A stretch of DNA of 7,153 bases from Desulfobacterales bacterium (GCA_030613145.1 JAUWMM010000089.1:1-7153); one strand, 5' to 3'. Counted from the stretch's first letter, positions 1 to 6,966 are shown. Made by a program: numbers and translations. The notes: a model not told the origin generated them from the letters alone.

Positions 1-13
1 ATTATGGGGGCAA

Positions 14-751
14 CTATACCCAGATATCAACCTTTGCAGTGGTTAGTGAGTAGTAGCCCCCGACAATCTTTAGTTCGCCTTTGTTCTGCATTTCTCTCAA
101 AGGTTCGCTTTCGTCGGCAATCTGCTTGACGGTCATTCGTACATTTTCCTTAGCGGCAGCCTCCACGAGTTCCTTGCCATTAAGTCCCGTCTCTTTCTTT
201 GCCTTCAAAACCGCCGGCATAAGGCGATTTATAATATCATTGATGCCGGGGGTCTCTTTTGTGCCAGGATGTTCCGCTACATGCACGGCAGCGCCTACTG
301 CCCCGCAAGATTCATGTCCCATGACCATGATTAGCCGGCTGGTGGAGTGTATGGATGCATATTCAATACTGCCCAACAATGCCGGAGCCAGCATGTTACC
401 TGCTACACGTACAATAAAGAGCCGACCCAATCCCTCATCAAAAATCAATTCGGACGGGACCCTGGAATCCGAGCAAGAAAAAATCGTGGCATATGGCCAT
501 TGTCCCTTGGTAAGAGGCATGCGGACCTCGGGGCCAACTCCTGGATCAGGTAGGCGATTCATAGAAACATATCGCTGATTGCCCTTTTTCAGCCTGGCTA
601 TAGCCTCTTGTGGCGAAACAACCTTTGCTTCGCCATGACCACCGTGTCCTGAGGCCCAGGCTGTTGAACCGGAGAGACCGGGGAGATTGGATAGCGCAAA
701 TGCAGCAGTCCCTGCAGCAAAACCCTTAAGTACATCGCGACGAGAAATCAT
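14..751 (-). CDS. Tat-exported beta-class carbonic anhydrase
   Basis: A 245-residue zinc enzyme expected to interconvert CO2 and bicarbonate. The N-terminus has a twin-arginine motif (SRRDVLKG, R4-R5), a hydrophobic stretch at about residues 10-28 and an AWA cleavage site ending at residue 33, so the enzyme should be exported folded to the periplasm. A short His/Gly stretch (GHGGHG) follows the cleavage site. Beta-class zinc ligands and the catalytic dyad are visible in CSDSR (C93, D95, R97) and HESCG (H146, C149). The C-terminus (GGYYSLTTAKVDIWV) is the normal family ending, so the gene is complete; it stops with TAG 13 bp inside the window edge. The start ATG is supported by AAGGAGG 8 nt upstream. 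It is transcribed divergently from priA. Family assignment is secure; periplasmic location is inferred from the signal. The physiological role (carbon capture, pH control or anaplerosis) cannot be told from the sequence. Confidence 0.95.
   Translation of the reverse strand: MISRRDVLKGFAAGTAAFALSNLPGLSGSTAWASGHGGHGEAKVVSPQEAIARLKKGNQRYVSMNRLPDPGVGPEVRMPLTKGQWPYATIFSCSDSRVPSELIFDEGLGRLFIVRVAGNMLAPALLGSIEYASIHSTSRLIMVMGHESCGAVGAAVHVAEHPGTKETPGINDIINRLMPAVLKAKKETGLNGKELVEAAAKENVRMTVKQIADESEPLREMQNKGELKIVGGYYSLTTAKVDIWV
653..751 (-). other. Twin-arginine signal peptide of the carbonic anhydrase
   Basis: Codons 1-33 encode a charged n-region with SRRDVLKG, an Ala/Leu/Phe-rich h-region without charged residues, and an A-W-A site before Ser34. 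This matches the Tat consensus (S/T-R-R-x-hydrophobic-L-K) except for Val in place of the usual Phe. A lipobox is absent, so a soluble periplasmic product is expected. Confidence 0.85.
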
Positions 752-759
752 TTCTTGGT

Positions 760-766
760 CCTCCTT
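760..766 (-). promoter_or_regulatory. Ribosome binding site of the carbonic anhydrase
   Basis: On the minus strand AAGGAGG lies 8 nt before the ATG at 751-749. This is a near-perfect Shine-Dalgarno sequence and fixes the start codon. Confidence 0.85.
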
Positions 767-882
767 CCAGTTTGATGTGAATTGTATACGATGTCGCTCC
801 AGCGCATACTATAAGCCCGGCACAAGCTGTTTTGCACATGTCGGATATTATGATTGTTAATACCGCTATAAAGACGTTTTTT

Positions 883-909
883 CCTATACGATATACTGAT
901 AGATGTCAA
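883..909 (-). promoter_or_regulatory. Candidate sigma-70-type promoter of the carbonic anhydrase
   Basis: The minus strand carries a perfect -35 box TTGACA (909-904). Downstream there is either TATAGG (888-883) after a short 15-bp spacer or TAGGAA (886-881) after 17 bp. The -10 is therefore imperfect. Transcription would begin near 875 and give a leader of roughly 125 nt. A second possible -10, TATAGT (813-808), lies closer to the gene with only a weak TGCAAA -35. Which one is used cannot be decided from sequence alone. Confidence 0.4.
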
Positions 910-1026
910 GAATTCTCTAAAAACGGCTTGGTTCCCCGGTTTTGCAAATTTTGAGTGCCGTGCTTGATTTTGAGGCCCGTATAAGGTCTTAACGAACATT
1001 TTTCAGATGACCACAACAACGGTATC

Positions 1027-3492
1027 GTGGTAATAAAAATCGTGTCTTTTAAAGCGTACTACATAAAAGTGGCAGTCGCCCTCCCTGTTTTCGGTACCTT
1101 TACCTACGAGGTGCCGGAATCGCTTTGCCCCTCGGCAATGGTTGGAAAGCGGGTATTGGCCCCTTTTAAGAACCTTAAGGTCACCGGATACATCCTCGAG
1201 ATCCTTCCGACCGCAGATCATTCGGGTATTAAAAAAATTTTGGATATCCTGGATGACACACCCTTGTTCCCGCCCTCTATGCTCCCGTTCTTCAGATGGA
1301 TAGCAAACTATTATCGCCATCCTGTCGGCGAAGTCATCAAGGGAGCACTTCCCGGCGGCCTGAACATTACCCAAGTCGAAACCGTGAGTATTACGGAAAA
1401 AGGACGTTCAGTGCTCTCAGCCCCCTCCCTGATGGGCCTTGATCGCTTTGTACTGGAAGCACTTGAGAAGCGAGGGGCCCTGTGCCTCCGCACACTTTAT
1501 AAAGACTTCAAAGAAGGACTTTCTCCAAGGGCTCTGCGCAGCCTGGAGCGGCAAGGCTGGATTATGAGGGAGCGAAAACTAAAGCCGGGCAGGGTCCGGC
1601 CAAAGATGAAACAATACATCAAAGCTGTCGATGGAAGACCCTCTGCACATGCGCTTTCACAGGCGCGGCAGCGTATCCTCAAGATCATCGAAGACCAGGG
1701 CGAAGTCTCTTTAGCGGCCCTGAAAATTCAGGTGCCCTCGGCCGGACAACTCGTCAAGAAGATGGCCGACGATGGGTTCTTGAGCCTGGTTGAACGTAGT
1801 GTATATCGGGATCCCTTTGGTGAACCCATTGTACCAGACTCCGGCCCGCCAGATTTGACCAGGGAGCAGGATTCAGTTGTTGGACGTCTAGTGAATGCAC
1901 TCGGTAAGGGATTTCAAGCCTATCTTCTTTACGGTATCACCGCAAGTGGTAAGACAGAGGTCTATATGCGGGCCGTTGCGGCCGCCCTCGAGAGAGACCA
2001 GGAAGCCCTCATACTCGTGCCCGAGATTGCATTGATTTCCCAGATGGAACGTCTCTTTCGGGCCCGCTTCGGTGATTGTGTGGCCCTATTGCATAGTGGT
2101 CTCAGCAAAGGTGAGCGTTTTGACCAGTGGATGAGGATACTGAGAAAGGAGGCCAAGGTCGCCATCGGAGCCCGATCTGCAATTTTTGCCCCCTTTGAAC
2201 ATCTCGGTTTGATCGTCGTGGATGAAGAACACGACGATTCTTACAAGTCCGCATCAGGCGGACTCCGGTATCATGCCCGTGATCTGGCTGTAGTCCGAGC
2301 CAAGTTCCAGGGTGCGGTGGCCTTACTCGGGTCTGCCACCCCATCGGTCGTGTCTTATCACAATGTGCGCGCTGGGAAATTCCAGGGCCTAAGCCTCTCG
2401 AAACGGATCGAAAACAGACTTCTTCCGGAGGTAAGGATCGTAGACCTTCGGGAGCCAGAGGGACACCGCCGCTCCAAACCATTCATTACAAAAGAACTCG
2501 AGGACGGGATAGCCGAGACCATGAAACGAGGAGAACAAACCCTCCTTTTCTTGAACCGGCGCGGCTTTGCCAATTACCCCGCTTGTGGACGCTGCGGGGC
2601 ACCTGTGCGTTGCAAGAACTGCGACATCACCATGACCCTCCATCAGGAGGCTAATGCCTTCAGGTGCCACTACTGCGGTTATACAAGGCCCCAGGCGGGC
2701 GTTTGCCACGCCTGTGGTGCTTCCAAGATCAAACTGCTTGGCTTGGGGACAGAAAGGGTGGAGGCCAAGATCAAGGAGATTTTTCCTGAAGCCAGGGTGG
2801 CCCGAATGGACCGGGATACCACAGCCAGAAAAGGTGACCTTGTCAAGATCCTGAAAGACCTTAGGGCAGGCGCCGTAGACATCCTCATAGGAACCCAGAT
2901 GGTAGCCAAAGGGCACGATTATAGCAATATTACCCTGGTTGGAATTATCTGTGCCGACCTTTCACTAAATTTTCCGGACTTTCGGGGCGGGGAGCGTACT
3001 TTCCAACTCTTGGCCCAAGTAGCCGGCCGCGCTGGTCGAGGCCCGCGGCCCGGCCGAGTCATCCTACAGACGTACAACCCTGACCACTTTTGTATCTTAA
3101 CTGCAAAGGACCAGGACTATGGAGCCTTTTACGATCAAGAGATCCGCTTTCGAAGGACATTGAAGTATCCACCGTTTTCTCGCCTGATACATATTCTCGT
3201 TACGGGAAAGGACAAGGAGCAAACCGCTCAGCATGCTCAAATGCTGGGAGAGATCTGCCGGGAACTGCAATCAAAAAATCGGACATATCAAGATAAAGTG
3301 AAACTCCTCGGTCCGGTTGCCGCCCCCCTGGCCAGGCTTAAGAAGCAATACCGATGGCAGCTTTTGCTCAAAGGGCTTAAGCCTGAACCGTTACACAGCT
3401 TGACTCGAAATCTCATGGACAGGGCGGAGCGAACGATTCGAAAGGGAAGAATAAAGGTGATCGTTGATGTGGATCCGGTAGATATGCTGTGA
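1027..3492 (+). CDS. priA: Primosomal protein N', replication-restart helicase PriA
   Basis: An 821-residue superfamily 2 DNA helicase (3' to 5') that recognises stalled or repaired forks and starts reassembly of the replisome outside the origin. The N-terminal 3'-DNA-binding domain covers about residues 10-110 (FTYEVPE near 25). Walker A is GITASGKT (303-310), Walker B is DEEH (399-402), and GSATPS is at 435-440. The zinc region has all eight cysteines: C520, C523, C529, C532, C547, C550, C560 and C563. The C-terminal helicase motifs are GTQMVAKGHD (622-631) and VAGRAGRG (665-672). Length is somewhat above the usual 730-800 residues. The GTG at 1027 is the first start candidate after an in-frame TAA at 982-984. 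No clear Shine-Dalgarno precedes it, and GTG at 1042 is an alternative that would remove five residues. The next gene downstream, a phosphoesterase, is 129 bp away and may be co-transcribed. Confidence 0.97.
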   Translation: MVIKIVSFKAYYIKVAVALPVFGTFTYEVPESLCPSAMVGKRVLAPFKNLKVTGYILEILPTADHSGIKKILDILDDTPLFPPSMLPFFRWIANYYRHPVGEVIKGALPGGLNITQVETVSITEKGRSVLSAPSLMGLDRFVLEALEKRGALCLRTLYKDFKEGLSPRALRSLERQGWIMRERKLKPGRVRPKMKQYIKAVDGRPSAHALSQARQRILKIIEDQGEVSLAALKIQVPSAGQLVKKMADDGFLSLVERSVYRDPFGEPIVPDSGPPDLTREQDSVVGRLVNALGKGFQAYLLYGITASGKTEVYMRAVAAALERDQEALILVPEIALISQMERLFRARFGDCVALLHSGLSKGERFDQWMRILRKEAKVAIGARSAIFAPFEHLGLIVVDEEHDDSYKSASGGLRYHARDLAVVRAKFQGAVALLGSATPSVVSYHNVRAGKFQGLSLSKRIENRLLPEVRIVDLREPEGHRRSKPFITKELEDGIAETMKRGEQTLLFLNRRGFANYPACGRCGAPVRCKNCDITMTLHQEANAFRCHYCGYTRPQAGVCHACGASKIKLLGLGTERVEAKIKEIFPEARVARMDRDTTARKGDLVKILKDLRAGAVDILIGTQMVAKGHDYSNITLVGIICADLSLNFPDFRGGERTFQLLAQVAGRAGRGPRPGRVILQTYNPDHFCILTAKDQDYGAFYDQEIRFRRTLKYPPFSRLIHILVTGKDKEQTAQHAQMLGEICRELQSKNRTYQDKVKLLGPVAAPLARLKKQYRWQLLLKGLKPEPLHSLTRNLMDRAERTIRKGRIKVIVDVDPVDML

Positions 3493-3506
3493 GGGATTGA
3501 GGGATT
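3491..3506. repeat. Two tandem copies of GAGGGATT overlapping the priA stop
   Basis: GAGGGATT occurs at 3491-3498 and again at 3499-3506, directly after or overlapping the TGA stop. A looser echo (GGGGAATT, GGATTGA) follows up to about 3523. It is a minor tandem repeat with no known function and could be the edge of a dispersed intergenic repeat. Confidence 0.6.
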
Positions 3507-3523
3507 GGGGAATTTCGGATTGA

Positions 3524-3576
3524 CCCCGTCCTGAAGGCCGGTGCTTCTGCCTTATGGCAGTGCTTCGCGGGCGGGG
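3524..3576. repeat. GC-rich hairpin between priA and the phosphoesterase
   Basis: The outer stem is CCCCGTCC (3524-3531) with GGGCGGGG (3569-3576), eight pairs including one G-T wobble. Inside its loop sits a second stem, CTGCC (3547-3551), TTAT loop, GGCAG (3556-3560). TGCTTC is directly repeated on either side of the inner stem. No T-run follows, so it is not a typical intrinsic terminator. The outer arms are identical to those of the hairpin at 6981-6999, which suggests a shared repeat family. In a priA-phosphoesterase transcript it could act as an mRNA-stabilising or processing element. Confidence 0.65.
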
Positions 3577-3606
3577 AGGGAGCCAGTCAAAGCATAATTC
3601 CGGGAA

Positions 3607-3613
3607 AAGGAGG
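3607..3613 (+). promoter_or_regulatory. Ribosome binding site of the phosphoesterase
   Basis: AAGGAGG lies 8 nt before the GTG at 3622. It decides this GTG as the start, over the in-frame GTG and ATG four and five codons downstream. Confidence 0.85.
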
Positions 3614-3621
3614 GATAGATC

Positions 3622-4116
3622 GTGATACTTGCCGTGATGAGCGACACCCACGACCATATCTGGAATGCAAGGAAGGCCCTGGAGTTCGTAAAGGAGCGGG
3701 GTGCGGAGGCCATAATTCACTGTGGGGACTTTATAGCGCCGTTCATGCTGAAGGAGTTGGATCAGGCACAAATTCCCGTGCATGGTGTTTTTGGTAACAA
3801 TGACGGGGACCAGTACCTGCTAACCAAGTTGTCAATGACAGAGTTTTCCAATATCACCTTGTATGGGCTTATGGGAGAGCTGAAGCTTGCCGATTTCAGA
3901 GTTGCCTTTACGCACTATCGGGTCGTAGCCGATGGTCTGGCGGCAAGCGGACGCTTCGACCTGATTTGCTTTGGGCATTCGCACGAGGCATTCTACGAGA
4001 AGGTGGGAAAGGCGGTTCTGCTGAATCCGGGAGAGGTTATGGGAAAAGATGGGTCTCCAGGATTCTATTTGGTCGACACATCGGCAAGAAAGTACGAAGC
4101 GATCTCCCTGCTGTAG
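3622..4116 (+). CDS. YfcE/MJ0936-family metallophosphoesterase
   Basis: A 164-residue cytosolic calcineurin-like phosphoesterase, full length for this family. Family members are two-metal phosphodiesterases that often prefer Mn or Ni in vitro; natural substrates are mostly unknown. The metal-binding set is complete: D8 and H10 (SDTHDH), D36 (HCGDF), N59 (FGNND), H98 (THY), and H119 and H121 (GHSH), followed by the typical NPGE. The GTG start gives MILAVMSDTH, exactly the expected first beta strand, and has a strong Shine-Dalgarno. It follows priA on the same strand with a hairpin-bearing 129-bp gap, so co-transcription is possible but not shown. It ends 22 bp before the stop of the convergent kinase gene. 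The substrate cannot be inferred. Confidence 0.92.
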   Translation: MILAVMSDTHDHIWNARKALEFVKERGAEAIIHCGDFIAPFMLKELDQAQIPVHGVFGNNDGDQYLLTKLSMTEFSNITLYGLMGELKLADFRVAFTHYRVVADGLAASGRFDLICFGHSHEAFYEKVGKAVLLNPGEVMGKDGSPGFYLVDTSARKYEAISLL

Positions 4117-4138
4117 ACGTCTCGTAATTTCTGACCGC
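4117..4138. other. 22-bp gap between two convergent genes
   Basis: The phosphoesterase and kinase stop codons face each other across 22 bp with no hairpin plus T-run for either strand. The palindrome AGACGTCT (4115-4122) overlaps the phosphoesterase stop. Transcripts from both sides probably run into the opposing gene, or end by Rho-dependent termination. Confidence 0.5.
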
Positions 4139-6427
4139 CTATCCTTTGTTTAGAATCTCCATTATTTTTTCAGAAAAATCTTTCATTTTGAATGGTTTCT
4201 GAATAAAACCGTCACAGCCTCTTTCCATTATCTCTGTAGCTTCACCATCAATACTGAAACCACTTGAAAGCAGGACTTTTATGTCCGGGTTGATCTCCTT
4301 CATGCGGTCATAGGCTTCACCACCACCCATATTGGGCATAACCATGTCCAATACAACAATGTTTATGTCATCCCGATTCTTCTTATAAACCTCGACAGCC
4401 CCTTTTCCGTCTTTGGCACTAATTACCCTGTAGCCCATGGCCTCCAACAACTCCTTGGCTATTTCTAGGACTTCATCTTCATCGTCTACCACGAGGACCG
4501 TTCCGGTTCCCCTAATAAACTGCTCAGCAGCTTCGATAGCTTTCTCGAACTTTATTTTTGATACAGGTAGATAAATATTGAAGGTCGACCCTTGCCCTTT
4601 CTTGGAGTCGACATCAATATATCCGCCATGGCCCTTAATAATACCGTAAGTAGATGCCAAACCAAGTCCGGTGCCGCGGCCCATCTCCTTGGTCGTAAAG
4701 AACGGATCAAAAATGCGCACCATGGTTTCATCGTCCATACCGGTGCCTGTATCAGTCACCGTTAACAAGACATACTTGCCCGGCTTTGGATCATAGACCT
4801 TGTCCTTCATATCCTTGTGGGTCTTGTTCATGGTTTTCAGGATAAGATTCCCGCCACCAGGCATGGCATCTGCAGCATTCACATAAAGATTTAAAAGCAC
4901 CTGCTCTATCTGCCCGGGATCTGCCTTTATTGCAGACAAGTCCTCGGAAAGCTCCCAATGAATCATAACCTCCTTTCTGGTTCTGCCAAAGGCGTCAGAG
5001 GTCTCTTTTAATAATTGGTTCAGGTCAAGGGGCTTGACCTCATATTTTCCCTTTCTGGCGTATCCGAGAAGGTGTGAGGTTAATCTGGCCCCGCTTTGAA
5101 TCTGCTTTTCAACGTTTTTTAACCGTTCGTAGGTGGGGTGCGTGGAATCAATATCCATAAGCATCAAGGATACGTTTCCCTGGACCGCCATAAGCAAATT
5201 GTTAAAGTCATGGGCAATGCCACCAGCCAAGGTGCCAACGGATTCCATCTTCTGGGCGTGTTGGAGCTGGGCTTCAAGCGTCTTTCTCTCTTCCTCCACT
5301 TCTTTACGCTCCGTGATATCCCGGGCAACAGCAATGACAAATTTTTTGTCGCCATGTTTGCCTGCGGAAAGCGAGATCTCCATGGGGAACACTTTTCCGT
5401 TACTTCGTAACCCCGGCAGCTCAACGATTTTACCGATTGCCTTTTTAGACTTACCCGTGGCAAAATAGCTTTCCAAGTATTGCCGATGCCGATCTCTGAC
5501 GTCTTCGGGCATCAGCAGGTCAAGTGGCTGGCCTATCATTTCCTCCTCTTTGAGACCAAACATTTTTTCAGCTGCCGGATTGAATAAGGTTATTAACCCG
5601 TCTTGGCCGATTGATATTATTGCCTCTTTGGTTGCATTAATGAGCATCCGCAATAGGTTTTCACTTCGCCGCAGAGCTTCCTCAGCCCTCTTACGCTTGG
5701 TGATTTCAAGTGTAACCTCGACCACGCCCGCGATAACGTTAGTTACATGCCGAACCGGATAACCGCGTACGAACCACGTTCGCCCATCCGGGCTGGTCAT
5801 TTCTGCCGCCTGTGGTTCACCTGTTTCACGAGCTTTCAACACAGGACAGCCCGGGCAGGGTTTGGTCCGCCGATGAAACATCTCGTAGCAATGTCGCCCT
5901 ACCAAATCATCAGGGGTCAAGCCAACCGATTTGCTTGCCACACTGTTCGCCCATACTATCCTGTGTTCCATGTCGTGGTACACCACATCCTCAGACATGC
6001 TATTAAGAATAGCGTTTTTCTCCTGTTCGCTTTCCCTGAGCGCCTCCTCAGCCTGCCGCCGTTCCGCAATTCTTTGTTCTTCAACGTTAAAGATGTCCCA
6101 GAAGACACGTGCAGCGACATGGTCCATCAATTTGACGCGTGGTGGCTTGGTTCGGGAGATCTCATCTTCTAATGTATCGCTACCTGTTAGCTCGATGATC
6201 ATATGAAGATCTTTGAACTTGTAAAGGTTGCGGTAATCCGTTGTTGTATAAATTCCCTTTTTCTGGGCGTAGAGATAACCCACAGCCTTGGGATTTCTAG
6301 AGGCTACTCCGATGAGCTTCATCCGAAGCTGGCTTAGCTTTTCGGCAAATATTATATCCATAATCGCCTTGCAGCCAGGACCACCACCTACAATTGCCAC
6401 GTTAAGTGAGCTAACTTGTTCCATCAT
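4139..6427 (-). CDS. Soluble hybrid histidine kinase: Rossmann-like, PAS, PAS, HisKA, HATPase, receiver
   Basis: A 762-residue two-component sensor with no signal peptide or membrane segment, so it should sense a cytoplasmic cue. Residues 8-112 look like the NAD(P)-binding half of a Gfo/Idh/MocA-type oxidoreductase ([10 protein letters not shown] at 10-19, IELTGSD at 78-84) with no catalytic half. A Glu/Arg-rich helix (113-137) leads to PAS1 (about 138-245, with C180, C191 and C194) and PAS2 (about 256-376). HisKA holds the phospho-acceptor H406 (GGIAHDFNN). HATPase shows N517 (N box), DTGTG from D559, and GRGTGLGL (583-590). The C-terminal receiver has D648/D649, acceptor D694, S721 and K744. 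There is no Hpt domain or output domain, so phosphate must pass to an unseen partner; no separate regulator lies in the window. The start is one of two adjacent ATGs. Kinase assignment is certain; the ligand is unknown. Confidence 0.95.
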   Translation of the reverse strand: MMEQVSSLNVAIVGGGPGCKAIMDIIFAEKLSQLRMKLIGVASRNPKAVGYLYAQKKGIYTTTDYRNLYKFKDLHMIIELTGSDTLEDEISRTKPPRVKLMDHVAARVFWDIFNVEEQRIAERRQAEEALRESEQEKNAILNSMSEDVVYHDMEHRIVWANSVASKSVGLTPDDLVGRHCYEMFHRRTKPCPGCPVLKARETGEPQAAEMTSPDGRTWFVRGYPVRHVTNVIAGVVEVTLEITKRKRAEEALRRSENLLRMLINATKEAIISIGQDGLITLFNPAAEKMFGLKEEEMIGQPLDLLMPEDVRDRHRQYLESYFATGKSKKAIGKIVELPGLRSNGKVFPMEISLSAGKHGDKKFVIAVARDITERKEVEEERKTLEAQLQHAQKMESVGTLAGGIAHDFNNLLMAVQGNVSLMLMDIDSTHPTYERLKNVEKQIQSGARLTSHLLGYARKGKYEVKPLDLNQLLKETSDAFGRTRKEVMIHWELSEDLSAIKADPGQIEQVLLNLYVNAADAMPGGGNLILKTMNKTHKDMKDKVYDPKPGKYVLLTVTDTGTGMDDETMVRIFDPFFTTKEMGRGTGLGLASTYGIIKGHGGYIDVDSKKGQGSTFNIYLPVSKIKFEKAIEAAEQFIRGTGTVLVVDDEDEVLEIAKELLEAMGYRVISAKDGKGAVEVYKKNRDDINIVVLDMVMPNMGGGEAYDRMKEINPDIKVLLSSGFSIDGEATEIMERGCDGFIQKPFKMKDFSEKIMEILNKG

Positions 6428-6431
6428 TAGA

Positions 6432-6436
6432 TCCTT
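6432..6436 (-). promoter_or_regulatory. Ribosome binding site of the hybrid kinase
   Basis: On the minus strand AAGGA precedes two adjacent ATG codons. It is 4 nt from the first (6427-6425) and 7 nt from the second (6424-6422). The spacing favours the second, which would give a 761-residue product. Confidence 0.6.
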
Positions 6437-6473
6437 TATTGGTTGCTCGACCTTTTTTTCTTATGCTTCAAGT

Positions 6474-6502
6474 GAGGATCTTCCGGCCCCCGGAAAATCC
6501 TC
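6474..6502. repeat. Strong inverted repeat in the leader of the kinase gene
   Basis: GAGGAT-c-TTCCGG (6474-6486), a CCC loop, then CCGGAA-a-ATCCTC (6490-6502). Twelve pairs with a single mismatch form a compact hairpin or a long dyad. It lies about 47 bp upstream of the kinase ATG. No T-run directly follows on either strand: on the minus strand the next bases are ACTTGAAGC. This fits an operator or a leader structure rather than a terminator. Confidence 0.7.
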
Positions 6503-6510
6503 CAATTGCC

Positions 6511-6680
6511 TTTAACCTAAATTGAGCGATTTTTTACTCGATCTGCACCAACCTCTTGCGCATCAAGGACTTGCGAAAAGCCTCGACATATCCACGGGTA
6601 TGCCTCCGTTTTTCGCAAACCTTGCTGCATCAAGATCTCAGCACATATCTTCGCAAAAAATCGCTCAGTTCAGGTTTAAA
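6511..6680. repeat. 170-bp imperfect palindrome, MITE-like
   Basis: The outer arms are 6511-6535 and 6655-6680. Read inward from each end, both start with TTTAA(A)CCT and continue to GAGCGATTTTTT, with about three substitutions and one indel over 26 positions. Pairing continues inward in blocks: GAT/ATC, TCTTG/CAAGA, CAAGG/CCTTG, TTGCGAAAA/TTTTCGCAA and finally CATA/TATG. The centre is near 6594/6595 (CCACGG). The whole element could fold into one long interrupted hairpin. On the minus strand a 37-codon frame (6630 to 6517) stays open across it, but I see no Shine-Dalgarno for it. No transposase is present. It is best called a non-autonomous or structural repeat; its family is not known to me. 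Confidence 0.7.
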
Positions 6681-6729
6681 TCAAAAAAGGCCCACACACT
6701 GGTATTTCTGATACCACGATTGAGCCTTT
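6681..6729 (-). terminator. Terminator-like structure on the minus strand
   Basis: Read on the minus strand, AAAGGC (6729-6724) pairs with GCCTTT (6691-6686), and the T-run continues for six Ts in all (6688-6683). Within the loop is a second stem, TGGTAT (6716-6711), 5-nt loop, ATACCA (6705-6700). A stem ending in a T-run is the form of an intrinsic terminator, though the outer stem is only six pairs. It would end a transcript coming from the right side of the window. It abuts the palindrome at 6511-6680 without a gap. Confidence 0.5.
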
Positions 6730-6798
6730 GGATCACCATAAAGGTTCCCCCCTTGCTTGGATTACATTCCGAACTTTGCGACTTTTTCTGGGGAGCTT

Positions 6799-6966
6799 TT
6801 ACATCAATAGGCTACGAATTTCAAGCCGGACACGTTCAATCACAGACTATCCACAATATATGGTAGATTACCGGGGTACTCTAACCCAGACTTCCTCTTG
6901 TGCCGGGACCTGATGAAGTTCAAGGGCCAGTTCCATGGCGATTGTGTTGATGCGTTTTTCGTTCAT
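6799..6966 (-). pseudogene. Small or decayed reading frame of unknown function
   Basis: On the minus strand an ATG at 6966-6964 opens a 32-codon frame (MNEKRINTIAMELALELHQV..., stop TAA at 6870-6868). After two in-frame stops the same frame resumes with IERVRLEIRSLLM, ending TAA at 6801-6799. The charged and aliphatic composition looks protein-like in both pieces, so this may be a short gene broken by nonsense changes. The first 32 codons could also be a true small protein, or the whole could be chance. The best preceding Shine-Dalgarno candidate is a weak GGGATGA. I do not recognise the family. The terminator-like structure at 6681-6729 lies downstream in the right orientation to serve it. 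Confidence 0.25.

Larger units (their letters stand above)
752..1026. other. Divergent intergenic region between the carbonic anhydrase and priA
   Basis: No open reading frame or RNA gene is evident. Besides the promoter candidates for the minus-strand gene, there is an imperfect dyad at 843-864 (GGATATTA, 7-nt spacer, TAATACC) that could be an operator or a small stem. The octamer TATACGAT occurs at 785-792 and again at 885-892. For priA a lone TATAAG (980-985) resembles a -10 box, but no -35 is found at a normal distance. Confidence 0.4.

Noticed and set aside
81..578. A 165-codon plus-strand open frame opposite the carbonic anhydrase
   Set aside because: The minus-strand frame carries the complete active site and signal peptide, so this is an antisense shadow.
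980..985. TATAAG as the -10 box of a priA promoter
   Set aside because: No acceptable -35 box lies 16-18 bp upstream (TTGAGT is 23 bp away, TTGATT only 10 bp away), so I did not list it as a promoter.
752..1026. tRNA or riboswitch in the divergent intergenic region
   Set aside because: No cloverleaf, CCA end or conserved riboswitch core could be found; only short dyads and promoter-like boxes are present.
2389..2916. A 175-codon minus-strand open frame
   Set aside because: It is antisense to the PriA zinc and C-terminal helicase regions, which are fully conserved in the plus frame; it has no ribosome binding site or known motif.
3524..3576. Intrinsic terminator of priA
   Set aside because: The stem is strong but is followed by AGGGAGCC rather than a T-run on the plus strand.
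5747..6172. A 141-codon plus-strand open frame
   Set aside because: It is wholly antisense to the PAS1 and linker region of the kinase, whose domains and motifs are unmistakable on the minus strand.
6522..6866. A 114-codon plus-strand open frame right of the kinase gene
   Set aside because: It runs through one side of the 170-bp palindrome and the minus-strand terminator-like stem, has no Shine-Dalgarno, and the product shows no recognisable domain or balanced composition.
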